A program made the translations under genes and the position numbers. The notes under the pieces are model-generated. The model had not been told where the DNA came from. It made no database searches and saw only the letters and a list, made by a program, of their open reading frames with translations. From positions 1-42,440 of the forward strand of contig JAACPN010000012.1 of assembly GCA_009995425.1 (NCBI GenBank): 42,440 nucleotides of DNA, read 5' to 3'. Shown here piece after piece: positions 29,943 to 39,199 of this stretch; the first letter of the stretch is position 1, and each line of letters opens with the position of its first letter. The DNA comes from Legionella sp. (GTDB taxonomy: Bacteria; Pseudomonadota; Gammaproteobacteria; Legionellales; Legionellaceae).

Positions 29943-30487
29943 GCCATGCCTTCCGTTAATATACGCCATTTAGGCCCAACAACACGATCCCAAACCGCTT
30001 GATTTAACGCACCTACATGCCGATATCGAATCACGCCATCTGCGTCAATCAAAAACGTTTCGGGAGTGCCGTACACACCCAAGTCAATGGCCACATGACC
30101 ATCCACATCACGCCCGCTCATTTGATACGGATTACCCCAGGTTTTAAGCCAATGTTGGGCATCATCTTCACCATCTTTATAATTCAAGCCATACAAAGGC
30201 ACACCCGACTGCGCGAGACTTAATAAAAAAACCTGTTCTTCGGCACAGGTTGCACACCAGCTGGCCCATATATGTAAAATAACAGGCTTGCCTCGCATGG
30301 TTTCAGGTGAAAAGTTTTGCTTTGATTGAGATGCACCTAACACGCTTAAATTAAAATTTGGCAATGATTGACCAAGTTTGGCCGAAGGTAAATTTTGAGG
30401 ATCAAGCGCTAAACCACGCCATAAAAATACAGCTAAAACACCAAACAAAACAACGGGTAATATACCCCAGGTAAAATATGGCTTCAT
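29939..30487 (-). CDS. ccmG: Periplasmic thioredoxin-like protein CcmG (DsbE)
   Basis: The ATG at 30487 overlaps the ccmF stop by four bases and gives 182 residues. One N-terminal membrane helix anchors a thioredoxin fold with the active site ASWCATCAEE, then GLNYKDGEDDAQHWL and YGTPETFLIDADGVIRYRH with the cis-Pro loop. CcmG reduces CcmH and apocytochrome disulphides. A longer reading to 30559 lies within ccmF and adds tryptophan-rich residues not typical of the family. Confidence 0.94.
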   Translation of the reverse strand: MKPYFTWGILPVVLFGVLAVFLWRGLALDPQNLPSAKLGQSLPNFNLSVLGASQSKQNFSPETMRGKPVILHIWASWCATCAEEQVFLLSLAQSGVPLYGLNYKDGEDDAQHWLKTWGNPYQMSGRDVDGHVAIDLGVYGTPETFLIDADGVIRYRHVGALNQAVWDRVVGPKWRILTEGMA

Positions 30488-32394
30488 ACGCGCGCACGCC
30501 GATGAATTAAACTCAAAAAACCACCCCATGCTATCAAAAAACCACCCGCCCAGATCCATCGAACACCCGGCTTAAACGACAAACGTAATGACCATGCGTT
30601 GCTCTCGAGTGGTTCTCCGAGTGCCGCATAGATATCCCGAAAGATATTAGCGTGTATACCGGCTTCACTCATCACCATACGACTCACGCTATACATACGT
30701 TTCTCAGGGCAAATCATGGTATGCCAATCTCCGTGGGTTAATTTAAAACACACGCGCGTACCGTTATAATTTGCTCCTCGTGTTTCAGACGTACCGGACA
30801 ATTGTACCTGATAACCAGACCAGCTCACGGTTTCACCTGGTGCAAGCCTTAAATTGAGTTCTGTGCCAAAGCCTGATGATACCGTTATACCAAGAACGGC
30901 GACAGCAATCCCTATATGCGCAAAAATCATACCCCAAAACCGAAGGCTAACATTTTTAAGCCCAACCTGTTTTATGCGTAGATTAAGGCTTTGAAGTGTA
31001 CCTAAAATCACCCAAAACGCGAGTCCAAGACCAAGAAAAATAAGGGGCTGAATCGGCTGCTTCATCCATAATAGAATGAAAGCAGGTGAAAACAAACTCA
31101 ATAAAAAAGCATATTTAAGTGACCCTGTGAGTCGTACCCAATCATCACGATTCCAACGACTATTGACGCCCAAAGCCATCAAAAATAACACCGGCATCAT
31201 CAACGGCACAAACACAGCATTAAAATAGGGCGCACCCACCGAAAGTTTTCCAAGCCCTAAAGCATCGATCAATAATGGATAAACTGTCCCGAGCAAAACC
31301 GTGAGCATGGCCACACTTAAAAACACGTTATTCAGCAGTAAACCACCTTCGCGAGATATGGGATAAGGCGACGCTTCAGCTTTCAAACCTTCGGCCCGGC
31401 ATGCAAAGAGCAATAACGACCCACCAATCACAATCAGTAAAAATACGAGAATATACAGTCCGCGAGCTGGATCCACCGCAAACGCATGCACCGATGTTAA
31501 TACACCTGAGCGCACCAAAAACGTACCAATCAAGCTTAGGGAAAAGGCAGAAATTGCGAGTAATACCGTCCATGCTTTTAAATATCCTCGTTTTTCATTA
31601 ACAACCAACGAGTGCAATAAGGCTGTTCCAGCAAGCCAAGGCATAAACGAAGCATTTTCGACGGGATCCCAAAACCACCAGCCTCCCCAGCCAAGTTCGC
31701 GATAAGCCCACCAGCTTCCAAGGGTAATACCTAGGGTTAAACAACACCACGCAGCAAGCGTCCAAGGCCTTGCCCAACCTGCCCATACAGATTCCACACG
31801 CCCCATCCAAAGTGCGGCTATTGCGAGCGAAAAGGCAACAGAAAATCCGACATAGCCCATATAAAGCATGGGGGGATGAAACAAAAACCCTAAATCCTGC
31901 AACAGTGGATTTAAATCTCGTCCTGTTGTATTAAGCAAATCAAATTGCCTTAAAAATGGGTTCGACGTCGATAAAAGAAAAAGTAAAAAGCCAATACTCA
32001 GTAAGCCTAAAACAACAAGTACACGTGTGTAAAATTCTTTATCTAGGCGTTTACTTAAACACGTAATAGCAAGCATCCAGGTGCTTAAAATCACAACCCA
32101 AAGCAGCATGGAGCCCTCATGTCCGCCCCAAACAGCGCAGAGTTTATAAATCCAAGGTAAAGAGAGACTGCTGTTAGCGAGTACATATCGCACCGAAAAA
32201 TCATCACGCAAAAAGCAAATGCTTAAACAAACATAGGCCAGAGCAACACAAACAGCCTGAGCCCATACATAATACGGTGCACTCGCCTGCCAAGCTACAT
32301 CATGACGACGTAATCCGAGTGTAGGAACCACCACCAATAAGATTGCAAACAATAATGCTAAGATTAACGCAAACGTCCCGACTTCAGGCATCAT
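30484..32394 (-). CDS. ccmF: Haem lyase subunit CcmF
   Basis: The 636-residue polytopic protein has the tryptophan-rich haem-handling motif [47 protein letters not shown] and a large C-terminal periplasmic loop before the last helix. CcmF receives haem from CcmE and joins it to apocytochrome c. Length fits the family (about 640-660). It starts within the ccmE stop (ATGA) and ends within the ccmG start. Confidence 0.96.
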   Translation of the reverse strand: MMPEVGTFALILALLFAILLVVVPTLGLRRHDVAWQASAPYYVWAQAVCVALAYVCLSICFLRDDFSVRYVLANSSLSLPWIYKLCAVWGGHEGSMLLWVVILSTWMLAITCLSKRLDKEFYTRVLVVLGLLSIGFLLFLLSTSNPFLRQFDLLNTTGRDLNPLLQDLGFLFHPPMLYMGYVGFSVAFSLAIAALWMGRVESVWAGWARPWTLAAWCCLTLGITLGSWWAYRELGWGGWWFWDPVENASFMPWLAGTALLHSLVVNEKRGYLKAWTVLLAISAFSLSLIGTFLVRSGVLTSVHAFAVDPARGLYILVFLLIVIGGSLLLFACRAEGLKAEASPYPISREGGLLLNNVFLSVAMLTVLLGTVYPLLIDALGLGKLSVGAPYFNAVFVPLMMPVLFLMALGVNSRWNRDDWVRLTGSLKYAFLLSLFSPAFILLWMKQPIQPLIFLGLGLAFWVILGTLQSLNLRIKQVGLKNVSLRFWGMIFAHIGIAVAVLGITVSSGFGTELNLRLAPGETVSWSGYQVQLSGTSETRGANYNGTRVCFKLTHGDWHTMICPEKRMYSVSRMVMSEAGIHANIFRDIYAALGEPLESNAWSLRLSFKPGVRWIWAGGFLIAWGGFLSLIHRRARV

Positions 32395-32837
32395 GACATG
32401 GCCTTCTGTCGTGCTGTTTTGCCTTTTTCGAGCGCTTCTTTGACTTCAGGCGACATATAATTTTCATCATGTTTTGCCAGCACATGTGTAGCTTTAAACC
32501 GTCCATTAGCTAAAAGCTCACCTTCCGTCACAATCCCTTGACCTTCACGAAATAAATCAGGCAAAAGGCCTTTATATTCAACCATGACGTCTTGATTCGT
32601 ATCAGTTAATTTAAATTGAACATCAAGATCTTGGCCACGCACAACACTTCCTGACACCACACGGCCCCCCACGTGAATTAAGCGTGCTTTAGGTGCTTCT
32701 CCAGCAAAAATTTGTGTTGGGGTATAAAATAAACTGATGTTTTGCCTTAGCGCATATAACACCAAACTCACCACGAAGCCTAAAACGATGACAGGAGTAA
32801 TAAGCTTGATAAGTTTTTTTCGACGCACAGGATGCAT
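32391..32837 (-). CDS. ccmE: Haem chaperone CcmE
   Basis: The ATG at 32837 gives 148 residues beginning [13 protein letters not shown], a typical CcmE start with one membrane helix. RVGG-like [11 protein letters not shown] and the C-terminal HDENYMSPE with the covalent haem-binding His are present. CcmE carries haem from CcmC to CcmF in the periplasm. The longer in-frame reading to 33035 covers the ccmD gene in another frame and should be discarded. Confidence 0.95.
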   Translation of the reverse strand: MHPVRRKKLIKLITPVIVLGFVVSLVLYALRQNISLFYTPTQIFAGEAPKARLIHVGGRVVSGSVVRGQDLDVQFKLTDTNQDVMVEYKGLLPDLFREGQGIVTEGELLANGRFKATHVLAKHDENYMSPEVKEALEKGKTARQKAMS

Positions 32838-32839
32838 GA

Positions 32840-33007
32840 TCACGATGACGCCTCCATCCAGCGTCGCAACGTACGTAACGTGCGTTTGTGCTCTCCTCGC
32901 GTTTGAAACACATGCACCAGCAACACCATCAAGACCGTACCATAAGCCGGCCAGACATAAGCTGCATAACCGCCCATATCTAACCACGTGATGAATGCAT
33001 GCATCAT
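32840..33007 (-). CDS. ccmD: Small haem exporter protein CcmD
   Basis: My own translation between ccmC and ccmE gives 55 residues starting [20 protein letters not shown]. It has a single membrane helix and a basic tail ([14 protein letters not shown]). The WxDMGGYAxYVWPAYG pattern is the CcmD signature. CcmD helps release haem-bound CcmE from the CcmC complex. The start overlaps the ccmC stop by four bases (ATGA) and the stop is two bases before ccmE. A longer reading in another frame (to 33035) hides this gene, so automatic annotation may miss it. Confidence 0.92.
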   Translation of the reverse strand: MMHAFITWLDMGGYAAYVWPAYGTVLMVLLVHVFQTRGEHKRTLRTLRRWMEASS

Positions 33008-33747
33008 GATGATAATTCCTCAAAAAGCTTACCAACCCATGCTTGCCTTCGCTCGCGCTTTAAAATCATCACGCGTGCTTTTGACAAAATGATAAAGCCT
33101 GAAAACAAAGCAAAGCCCACCAACATGATAAGTAATGGATAAAGCATGCTGGCCTCAACCTTAGGTTTTGAAAATAGAGATAGACTCGATCCCTGATGCA
33201 ATGTATTCCACCAATACACCGAATAATGAATAATCGGCAAATCCACTAAACCGACAAGGCTTAGCATCGCAACAAGTTTATCGCCTTGGGCTTGATTTTG
33301 ATAGGCATGCTGTGTGGCCAAAATCGCTAAATACAGCAGAAGTAAGATTAATTCAGAGGTTAAACGCGCATCCCATATCCACCAAGTGCCCCACATGGGT
33401 TTGCCCCATAAACTTCCGGTGATTAAAGCGAGCAAAGCCATGCTTGCTCCAACGGGTGCAATAGCCGTCAATAAAACACCGGCAAGTTTAATCCGCCACA
33501 CGAGTAGGCTTAGACTCAAAGCCCCCATGCTCGCGTACAGTGCCATCGACATAAATGCAGTCGGCACGTGCACGTAAATCATGCGAAATGCTTCCCCTTG
33601 CTGGTAATCGGCAGGAGCAAATACAAGCCCCCAGACACAGCCTATCACAAGAAAAAGCAACGCAAAGCGACCTAGCCACGGCGCATAAACACCGGCACGT
33701 TGATAAAATAATTTAGATGACGCAAACGGCGCTAAAAAAGTCCACAT
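33004..33747 (-). CDS. ccmC: Haem exporter/handling membrane protein CcmC
   Basis: The 247-residue protein has six membrane helices and the haem-handling motif [19 protein letters not shown], as well as conserved histidines in YVHVPTAF and [15 protein letters not shown]. CcmC loads haem onto CcmE. AGGTGGAA before the ATG is a good ribosome site. It is the first gene of the operon; ccmA and ccmB, which normally precede it, are not here. Confidence 0.96.
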   Translation of the reverse strand: MWTFLAPFASSKLFYQRAGVYAPWLGRFALLFLVIGCVWGLVFAPADYQQGEAFRMIYVHVPTAFMSMALYASMGALSLSLLVWRIKLAGVLLTAIAPVGASMALLALITGSLWGKPMWGTWWIWDARLTSELILLLLYLAILATQHAYQNQAQGDKLVAMLSLVGLVDLPIIHYSVYWWNTLHQGSSLSLFSKPKVEASMLYPLLIMLVGFALFSGFIILSKARVMILKRERRQAWVGKLFEELSS

Positions 33748-33806
33748 AGTTCCACCTTAAAATAGGCAGATATTCTAACATACTTTACACAGATGTGTCT
33801 TTAGTC

Positions 33807-34943
33807 TCAATTCATTCCAAATCTCAATTCATCCCATTTATCTTCCAACTGATTTCTAACGTCATCCAAAAATGAAGAAATAGCTTTTGTGTAAGAGCAC
33901 GAATACCGTCCCCAAAATTTCACATAGGCTTTCTGTAAAGCATCTGTTGGATCCTCTGCACCTAAATAATCTAATCCTCCTTCAGCAAACAATGCTTCCA
34001 TTGGCAGAAAAGCTAATGCTGAAAATTCATGGCTCGTATTCTTTTCTGGTATAATCGCAATACCACAACTTGCAGCTAGTCTTTCACAATTTAAATTTTT
34101 GCTTTCATTTAAATAAGCCATTAACTCTTCAGCAGAATCCCCAGCATTTATTCGTTGATTAAATGCATCGGAGATTGCGCTATATAAAAATGCGCGACCA
34201 TCATCGACGTTCTTAACATGTGATACCGTTGTTAGATAAGTATCTATATCGTTAGCATTGTTTTTAAAATATTCTGTAATTGAATTAGAACATTGATGAA
34301 CATCATCATCAACACCCACGTGACCCACGTGACCCTTGATACAAGGGAAAGGTTTCACATTGTGCACAACATCAGATAATGCTTCGCTTATATTGGCTGC
34401 GTTTGAAAATTTCTGGAGATATAAACCTAAACCACCAAGCAGAGCCGAGCATACAGCTGCAGTTATTGCGATAGGTGCCGAAGACACAAGGAAATAACTC
34501 ACAATCGCCGTCATAGCTGCTGCTGCCGCAATCCACATCAAGAGATGACCTAGACTTCTAAAAGTCCATGTTTCTTCATGAAATGATAACTCTGCTGCTA
34601 ATTTTAATGTTTCACTCAAGTTATCAAGATACAATGCTTTTTGCATTGCTGTTGGTTGTTCTGGACGATTTAAGATTCGTGTTACACGTCCTATTACTTG
34701 CTCGATATAAAATATTTTTTGCCTTTTTTTATTTAAAGAATTACTTAAAGAATTACTTAGGGTTGTATGGATTGAGTTAAAAAGTTCAAATAGCTCGTTT
34801 GATAGACGATTCAGTTGAGCATCATCTTGATGAGGATGATGTTTATGTTTATGTTTATTAAAATAGTCCTCCCGCCCCTGATACATAGCATCTGGTGTTC
34901 CATAGGGTGTTCCTGAAAAATTAACCACTCGATATTTGCCCAT
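33807..34943 (-). CDS. Unrecognised two-helix membrane protein with in-frame tandem repeats
   Basis: I do not recognise this protein. The ATG at 34943 has AAGG seven bases upstream and gives 378 residues; a start 13 codons earlier is less likely. Residues 31-38 are histidine-rich (HKHKHHPH). Residues 41-125 are helical. Two adjacent hydrophobic helices lie at about 132-152 and 156-176, a hairpin. The C-terminal 200 residues are soluble, with His/Gly/Asp-rich HVGHVGVDDDVHQC, and helical towards the end. Three short DNA tandem repeats lie in frame. No signal peptide is visible. Composition is poorer in G+C than its neighbours. It is a lone gene between the ccm operon and the divergent ybeY; a secreted effector is possible but unproven. 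Confidence 0.65.
   Translation of the reverse strand: MGKYRVVNFSGTPYGTPDAMYQGREDYFNKHKHKHHPHQDDAQLNRLSNELFELFNSIHTTLSNSLSNSLNKKRQKIFYIEQVIGRVTRILNRPEQPTAMQKALYLDNLSETLKLAAELSFHEETWTFRSLGHLLMWIAAAAAMTAIVSYFLVSSAPIAITAAVCSALLGGLGLYLQKFSNAANISEALSDVVHNVKPFPCIKGHVGHVGVDDDVHQCSNSITEYFKNNANDIDTYLTTVSHVKNVDDGRAFLYSAISDAFNQRINAGDSAEELMAYLNESKNLNCERLAASCGIAIIPEKNTSHEFSALAFLPMEALFAEGGLDYLGAEDPTDALQKAYVKFWGRYSCSYTKAISSFLDDVRNQLEDKWDELRFGMN
34315..34332. repeat. Two 9-base tandem copies inside the same gene
   Basis: CCCACGTGA occurs twice in a row and encodes the GHVGHVG repeat on the minus strand. It is in frame. Confidence 0.8.
34733..34756. repeat. Two perfect 12-base tandem copies inside the unrecognised membrane protein gene
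   Basis: TTAAAGAATTAC occurs twice in a row and encodes the minus-strand peptide repeat LSNS-LSNS. Being a multiple of three, the copies keep the frame. Confidence 0.85.
34839..34856. repeat. Three 6-base tandem copies inside the same gene
   Basis: ATGTTT occurs three times in a row and encodes the alternating His-Lys part of the histidine-rich stretch on the minus strand. Confidence 0.8.
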
Positions 34944-35086
34944 AAAAGCACCTTCTGTGTATAAAAGATACCACTTTAACATAAAAAAAACATAAACTAA
35001 AGACTTGAGATATAATAATTATGGACATTAACTGCTTAGATATTTTAAAATAACTCTGTCGAAATAAACCTTAATATGCAGCTACC

Positions 35087-35560
35087 ATGATTCTAGATGT
35101 AGATATTCAACATGCATGCAAAGCCACAGCCCCTGTTTTTGATGATGTTTTACAGCAATGGGTCGAGCATGCTCTCACTTCACACCGAGATCATGCTGAA
35201 CTAACCTTACGTTTAGTGGATTCAAATGAAATTCAAATGCTGAATAAAACCTATAGAAAACAAGACAAACCCACCAACGTACTGGCCTTTCCGTCGGATA
35301 TTCCGCAAGAAATTCTTCTTGAATGCCCATTTTTAGGTGATGTTATTATTTGCCCAACCGTGCTCGAAGAAGAAAGTATCCGCCTCAAAACACCACTCAT
35401 TGCTCATTGGGCGCATATCGTTATTCATGGTGTATTACATCTTTTAGGCTATGATCATATTGAAGACCATGATGCCAGCATCATGCAAGCGCTTGAAACA
35501 AAACTATTAACCACGCTCGGGTTTGATAACCCCTATCATGAGGATGATTTGCTTGACTAA
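35087..35560 (+). CDS. ybeY: Endoribonuclease YbeY (rRNA maturation factor)
   Basis: The 157-residue protein has the zinc-binding motif with His114, His118 and His124 in IHGVLHLLGYDH, and the family segment NKTYRKQDKPTNVLAFP. YbeY processes 16S rRNA 3' ends and takes part in ribosome quality control. The corC-like gene begins inside its last codons, as in E. coli ybeY-ybeX, but ybeZ (PhoH-like) is missing upstream. A TATAAT at 35011 lies in the 5' gap without a clear -35. Confidence 0.95.
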   Translation: MILDVDIQHACKATAPVFDDVLQQWVEHALTSHRDHAELTLRLVDSNEIQMLNKTYRKQDKPTNVLAFPSDIPQEILLECPFLGDVIICPTVLEEESIRLKTPLIAHWAHIVIHGVLHLLGYDHIEDHDASIMQALETKLLTTLGFDNPYHEDDLLD

Positions 35561-36419
35561 CGACAGCGACAAAGAAAAAGACAATCCCGCTCATTCATGG
35601 CTATCACGTTTTAAATATTTTTTACAAAGTGAACCACAAGATCAAAACGATCTACTTCACCTACTACGGGACGCACAACAACGCTCACTGATTGATGCTG
35701 AAAGCTTAAGCATGCTCGAAGGGATTCTTTTATTTTCTCACATGCGTGTTCGAGACATCATGCACCCAAAAAATAAAATGGTCTATGTATTAGAGCATGC
35801 AGAACTCCAAGACATTACTCAGCAAGTTGCTCAATCGGAACATACCCGCTTTCCTGTTTTAAAAGAAAATTCTGATGAAGTTTTAGGTATATTACACGCC
35901 AAAGATTTATTGCGTTACCAAGGGCCAGAAGCACCGTTGTTTGATCTCAATGACGTGATTCGACAAGCTACCGTCATTCCTGAAAGTAAGCGACTGGATG
36001 CCTTACTCCGAGACTTTCGTATTAATCGTAACCATATGGCCATTGTGGTCGATGAATACGGCGCGGTTTCAGGCTTTGTGACGTTTGAAGATGTGATTGA
36101 GCAAATTATTGGTGATATTTCGGACGAGTTTGATATCGATGGAAAAGCGCACATCAAATCTCATGGCGATGCACGCTATATACTCAAAGCCAACACACCC
36201 ATCGAAGATTTTAATACTACACTTCAAGCCCATTTTAGTGCCCAAGCTTACGATACAATAGGCGGCATCGTGATTCATGAATTTGGGTATGTTCCAAAAC
36301 GCGGTGAACACATCACCATTCAAAATTTTGAATTTGTGGTGATTAACGCCGATGCACGTAACATCAAACTACTCGAATGCATTGACAAGCGAACGCATGA
36401 TAATTTGAAGGATGTCTAA
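35553..36419 (+). CDS. corC: CorC/YbeX-like CBS-domain protein
   Basis: With a TTG start at 35553 (AGGA eight bases upstream) the protein is 288 residues, near the E. coli CorC length; ATG codons at 35538 and 35544 would add a few residues. It shows RVRDIMHPKNKMVYVLE and the following CBS pair (about 60-190), HMAIVVDEYGAVSGFVTFED, IIGDISDEFD, and a C-terminal CorC_HlyC domain with TIGGIVIHEFGYVPKRGE. No membrane domain is present. Proposed roles are magnesium/cobalt efflux and ribosome-linked functions with YbeY. lnt, which often follows, is absent. Confidence 0.9.
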   Translation: MTNDSDKEKDNPAHSWLSRFKYFLQSEPQDQNDLLHLLRDAQQRSLIDAESLSMLEGILLFSHMRVRDIMHPKNKMVYVLEHAELQDITQQVAQSEHTRFPVLKENSDEVLGILHAKDLLRYQGPEAPLFDLNDVIRQATVIPESKRLDALLRDFRINRNHMAIVVDEYGAVSGFVTFEDVIEQIIGDISDEFDIDGKAHIKSHGDARYILKANTPIEDFNTTLQAHFSAQAYDTIGGIVIHEFGYVPKRGEHITIQNFEFVVINADARNIKLLECIDKRTHDNLKDV

Positions 36420-36421
36420 AC

Positions 36422-37117
36422 ATGACGGGTAAAATTTTACTCATCGATCCCGATGTGATGCTCACAGAGCCATTAAGCCACATACTCATCGATGCCGGCT
36501 TTGATGTTCAATCCATTGACGACGGCGAGACGGGCTTAAAACTTGCTTTAAACCAAGCATTTGATGCAATTATATTAGAAATCATGCTGCCCAATATCAA
36601 CGGCCTGGAACTTGTGCAAACACTTCGGCAATACAAGCAAACACCCCTGATTTTTCTTACTTCACGCGAGGATGATATTGACCGTTTACTTGGACTGCAG
36701 CTTGGTGGTGATGATTATTTAACGAAGCCTTGTGATCCTCATGAATTATTGGCAAGACTTCAAGCTGTATTACGACGTACGCAAACCATGCCATCGCAAG
36801 ATCGTCCATGTATTCAGCATGCAGATATTAGGGTTGATTGCGGACAACATCAAGCAACGCTACGAGGCGAACGACTCGATTTAACCAACACTGAATTTAA
36901 TATTCTTACAACATTAATTAAATCACCAGGACAAGCCTTTTCTAAAAAAGAACTCACTGAGTATGCCTTAGGCCGAGAATTTACCGCTTACGATCGAAGC
37001 ATTGATGTGCATATCAGCAACTTACGCCAAAAATTGGGTAACAATCCGAACAACGAACCCTGGATCAAAACCGTCCGTGGTTTTGGCTATTTATTCAATG
37101 CTATCATTACAAACTAA
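36422..37117 (+). CDS. CpxR-like OmpR-family response regulator with Glu at the phospho-acceptor site
   Basis: The 231-residue protein has a receiver domain (1-120) and a winged-helix DNA-binding domain (about 130-228). The C-terminal half resembles CpxR closely (YDRSIDVHISNLRQKLG, WIKTVRGFGYLF). In the receiver, the phosphorylated Asp is replaced: the strand reads AIILEIMLP with Glu53 (GAA codon at 36577). The acidic pair is DP (Asp9-Pro10) rather than DD. Thr80 and Lys102 are kept (IFLTSRE, YLTKP). No histidine kinase gene lies nearby. It begins two bases after corC and is probably co-transcribed. Phosphomimic or phosphorylation-independent action is inferred. Confidence 0.9.
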   Translation: MTGKILLIDPDVMLTEPLSHILIDAGFDVQSIDDGETGLKLALNQAFDAIILEIMLPNINGLELVQTLRQYKQTPLIFLTSREDDIDRLLGLQLGGDDYLTKPCDPHELLARLQAVLRRTQTMPSQDRPCIQHADIRVDCGQHQATLRGERLDLTNTEFNILTTLIKSPGQAFSKKELTEYALGREFTAYDRSIDVHISNLRQKLGNNPNNEPWIKTVRGFGYLFNAIITN

Positions 37118-37146
37118 TTAAACCCCAATATGAAGACTAAAACATC

Positions 37147-37830
37147 ATGAAAAAAGCCGTTATTTTATTTTCTGGTGGGCTTGATTCCACCACATGCCTC
37201 GCCATAGCTCAATCTGAAGGCTATGATTGCTATGCCCTGAGTTTTGATTACGCGCAACATCACCTCCCCGAGTTAAACGCTGCCAAAGCCATTGCAAAGC
37301 ATCTTGGCGTACACCATACCATTTTAACTCTTCCAAACGTAGGTGGCTCGGCACTCACGGACGAACGAATCAACGTTCCCGATTATCAACAAGAAAACGC
37401 TGTAGATCACATTCCCGTAACTTACGTACCAGCTAGAAACACAATTTTTCTTTCATATGCCATGGCTTACGCTGAAGTAATTGCTGCTGACGCTATATTT
37501 ATTGGCGTGAGTGCTGTCGACTATTCGGGTTATCCCGATTGTCGACCTGAATTCATCGCGGCTTTTCAAACGTTAGCTCATGTAGCAACCAAAAGCGGTG
37601 TTGAACATCATGCTCCTGAAATTAAAACGCCTCTGATTCATCTTAGCAAAGCTGAAACGATTCAACGTGGTCATGCACTTGGGGTGGATTACAGCCAAAC
37701 TGTTTCATGCTACCAAGCTAACGCAAAAGGCGAAGCCTGTGGTCGATGTGATAGTTGTGCCTTACGAAAAAAAGGGTTTAACGACATAAAGTTACCGGAT
37801 GAAACACGTTATACAATTCAGCATGATTAA
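37147..37830 (+). CDS. queC: 7-cyano-7-deazaguanine synthase
   Basis: QueC makes preQ0, the precursor of queuosine in tRNA. The 227-residue protein has the ATP-pyrophosphatase loop [12 protein letters not shown] (8-18), [32 protein letters not shown], and the zinc site with Cys188, Cys198, Cys201 and Cys204 ([15 protein letters not shown]). It starts 29 bases after the regulator gene. Other queuosine genes are not in the window. Confidence 0.96.
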   Translation: MKKAVILFSGGLDSTTCLAIAQSEGYDCYALSFDYAQHHLPELNAAKAIAKHLGVHHTILTLPNVGGSALTDERINVPDYQQENAVDHIPVTYVPARNTIFLSYAMAYAEVIAADAIFIGVSAVDYSGYPDCRPEFIAAFQTLAHVATKSGVEHHAPEIKTPLIHLSKAETIQRGHALGVDYSQTVSCYQANAKGEACGRCDSCALRKKGFNDIKLPDETRYTIQHD

Positions 37831-38335
37831 AAATCTTCCTGAAAAATTAGCACCTTGGCTTGAACACCAAGGTTCGATTACAGACAAGCTCAAAGCCTTG
37901 GCTGGAGAAGCACGCCTTCAATTGCTTAAACATACCTGGGAGCTCACAGATCCCTGGGATCAAAACACCTTACATCTTGAACCCAAGCTTTCTGTACTAC
38001 ATCGTGAAATTATCATGTGGGCTCATCACGAACCGTGTTGGTTTGCACGTACCGTGCTACCCAAAACCACCTATCAAGCCGAAGAAGCGTTGTTTTGCCG
38101 CTTAGAAACAACCCCGCTGGGTGAGCTTATTCATCATCATCCTCATATCCAACGCACAAGCATCAACGCCTATCCTATCTTACCTAACACGATGGAACAT
38201 ACTTACCTCATCCATGCTCTCAAACCTTTGGACAAAACACTCTGGGGACGCTGCTCAACCTTTACGCTAAACAATACGCATGAATTCTATCTTTTAGAAA
38301 TATTTCTTCCCAAACTCTTAAGGTACTGCACATGA
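37799..38335 (+). CDS. ubiC: Chorismate pyruvate-lyase
   Basis: UbiC splits chorismate into 4-hydroxybenzoate and pyruvate, the first step of ubiquinone ring synthesis. The 178-residue protein (or 170 if it starts at the ATG at 37823, which overlaps queC by only eight bases) shows [20 protein letters not shown] with the Arg of the active site, [10 protein letters not shown], and a C-terminal [23 protein letters not shown]. Similarity is moderate but the neighbour ubiA makes the call strong. The stop overlaps the ubiA start (ATGA). Confidence 0.9.
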   Translation: MKHVIQFSMIKNLPEKLAPWLEHQGSITDKLKALAGEARLQLLKHTWELTDPWDQNTLHLEPKLSVLHREIIMWAHHEPCWFARTVLPKTTYQAEEALFCRLETTPLGELIHHHPHIQRTSINAYPILPNTMEHTYLIHALKPLDKTLWGRCSTFTLNNTHEFYLLEIFLPKLLRYCT

Positions 38336-39168
38336 ATTTTCACGCTTATGCAAAGCTGCTTCGTTTACATAAACCCATTGGAACACTTTTACTTTGGTTC
38401 CCCACCGCTTGGGCCTTGTGGTTGGCTAACACAGGCATGCCTCCTGTATCGCTCATCGTTTATTTTTTCTTAGGAACGTTTATTATGCGTTCAGCAGGTT
38501 GTTTACTTAACGATTTAGCAGACAGACATGTTGACCCACACGTTACTCGCACAAAAACACGGCCTTTAGCAAACAAAACCGTAAGTATAAAAAACGCGCT
38601 GACTCTACTCGCTCTGCTCCTGCTCATAGCCTTGGCTATATTACTGCAATTACCAAGTGCCTGCTTTAAATATGCCGTCATAGGCGTGATACTCACTGCT
38701 GTTTATCCTTTTTGTAAACGTTTTTTTGATGCACCACAACTTGTTTTGGGTCTCACGTTCTCGATGGGTATACCCATGGCTTATGCGGCCTCGGGCGTTG
38801 CGCTTAATGCAACAACGGGCCTACTGGTTTTGATTAATTTTTTCTGGATTGTGGCCTACGATACGATTTATGCCATGGCAGACAAACCTGATGATTTAAA
38901 AATTGGTGTACGCTCAACCGCCATTTTATTTGGAGAGCACGATAAAAATATGGTTTTTTTATTACAAAGCTTAGCTCAAGCCTGCTGGCTTATCTTAGCC
39001 TTTAAGTTACATCTCAACATCATTTTTTACATATCTTGGGGGGTATCTTCCTTGGTTTTTATACATCAACAAATACGTATGCGCAGCCAAGCCCCAGATT
39101 ACTTAAAAATATTTACAAGTAATAGCACCTACGGGTTGCTTTTCTGGATTGCAATTATGTTACAGTAA
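38332..39168 (+). CDS. ubiA: 4-hydroxybenzoate octaprenyltransferase
   Basis: UbiA attaches the polyprenyl chain to 4-hydroxybenzoate in the inner membrane. The 278-residue polytopic protein has the first aspartate motif NDLADRHVD (60-68) followed by TRTKTRPLA, and the second motif in VAYDTIYAMADKPDDLKIGV. RLHKPIGTLLLWFPTAWALW near the N-terminus is typical. It is coupled to ubiC by a four-base overlap. Confidence 0.96.
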   Translation: MNFHAYAKLLRLHKPIGTLLLWFPTAWALWLANTGMPPVSLIVYFFLGTFIMRSAGCLLNDLADRHVDPHVTRTKTRPLANKTVSIKNALTLLALLLLIALAILLQLPSACFKYAVIGVILTAVYPFCKRFFDAPQLVLGLTFSMGIPMAYAASGVALNATTGLLVLINFFWIVAYDTIYAMADKPDDLKIGVRSTAILFGEHDKNMVFLLQSLAQACWLILAFKLHLNIIFYISWGVSSLVFIHQQIRMRSQAPDYLKIFTSNSTYGLLFWIAIMLQ

Positions 39169-39199
39169 TCAATAAGTTACTCATTAGGCTCCTAATTTT

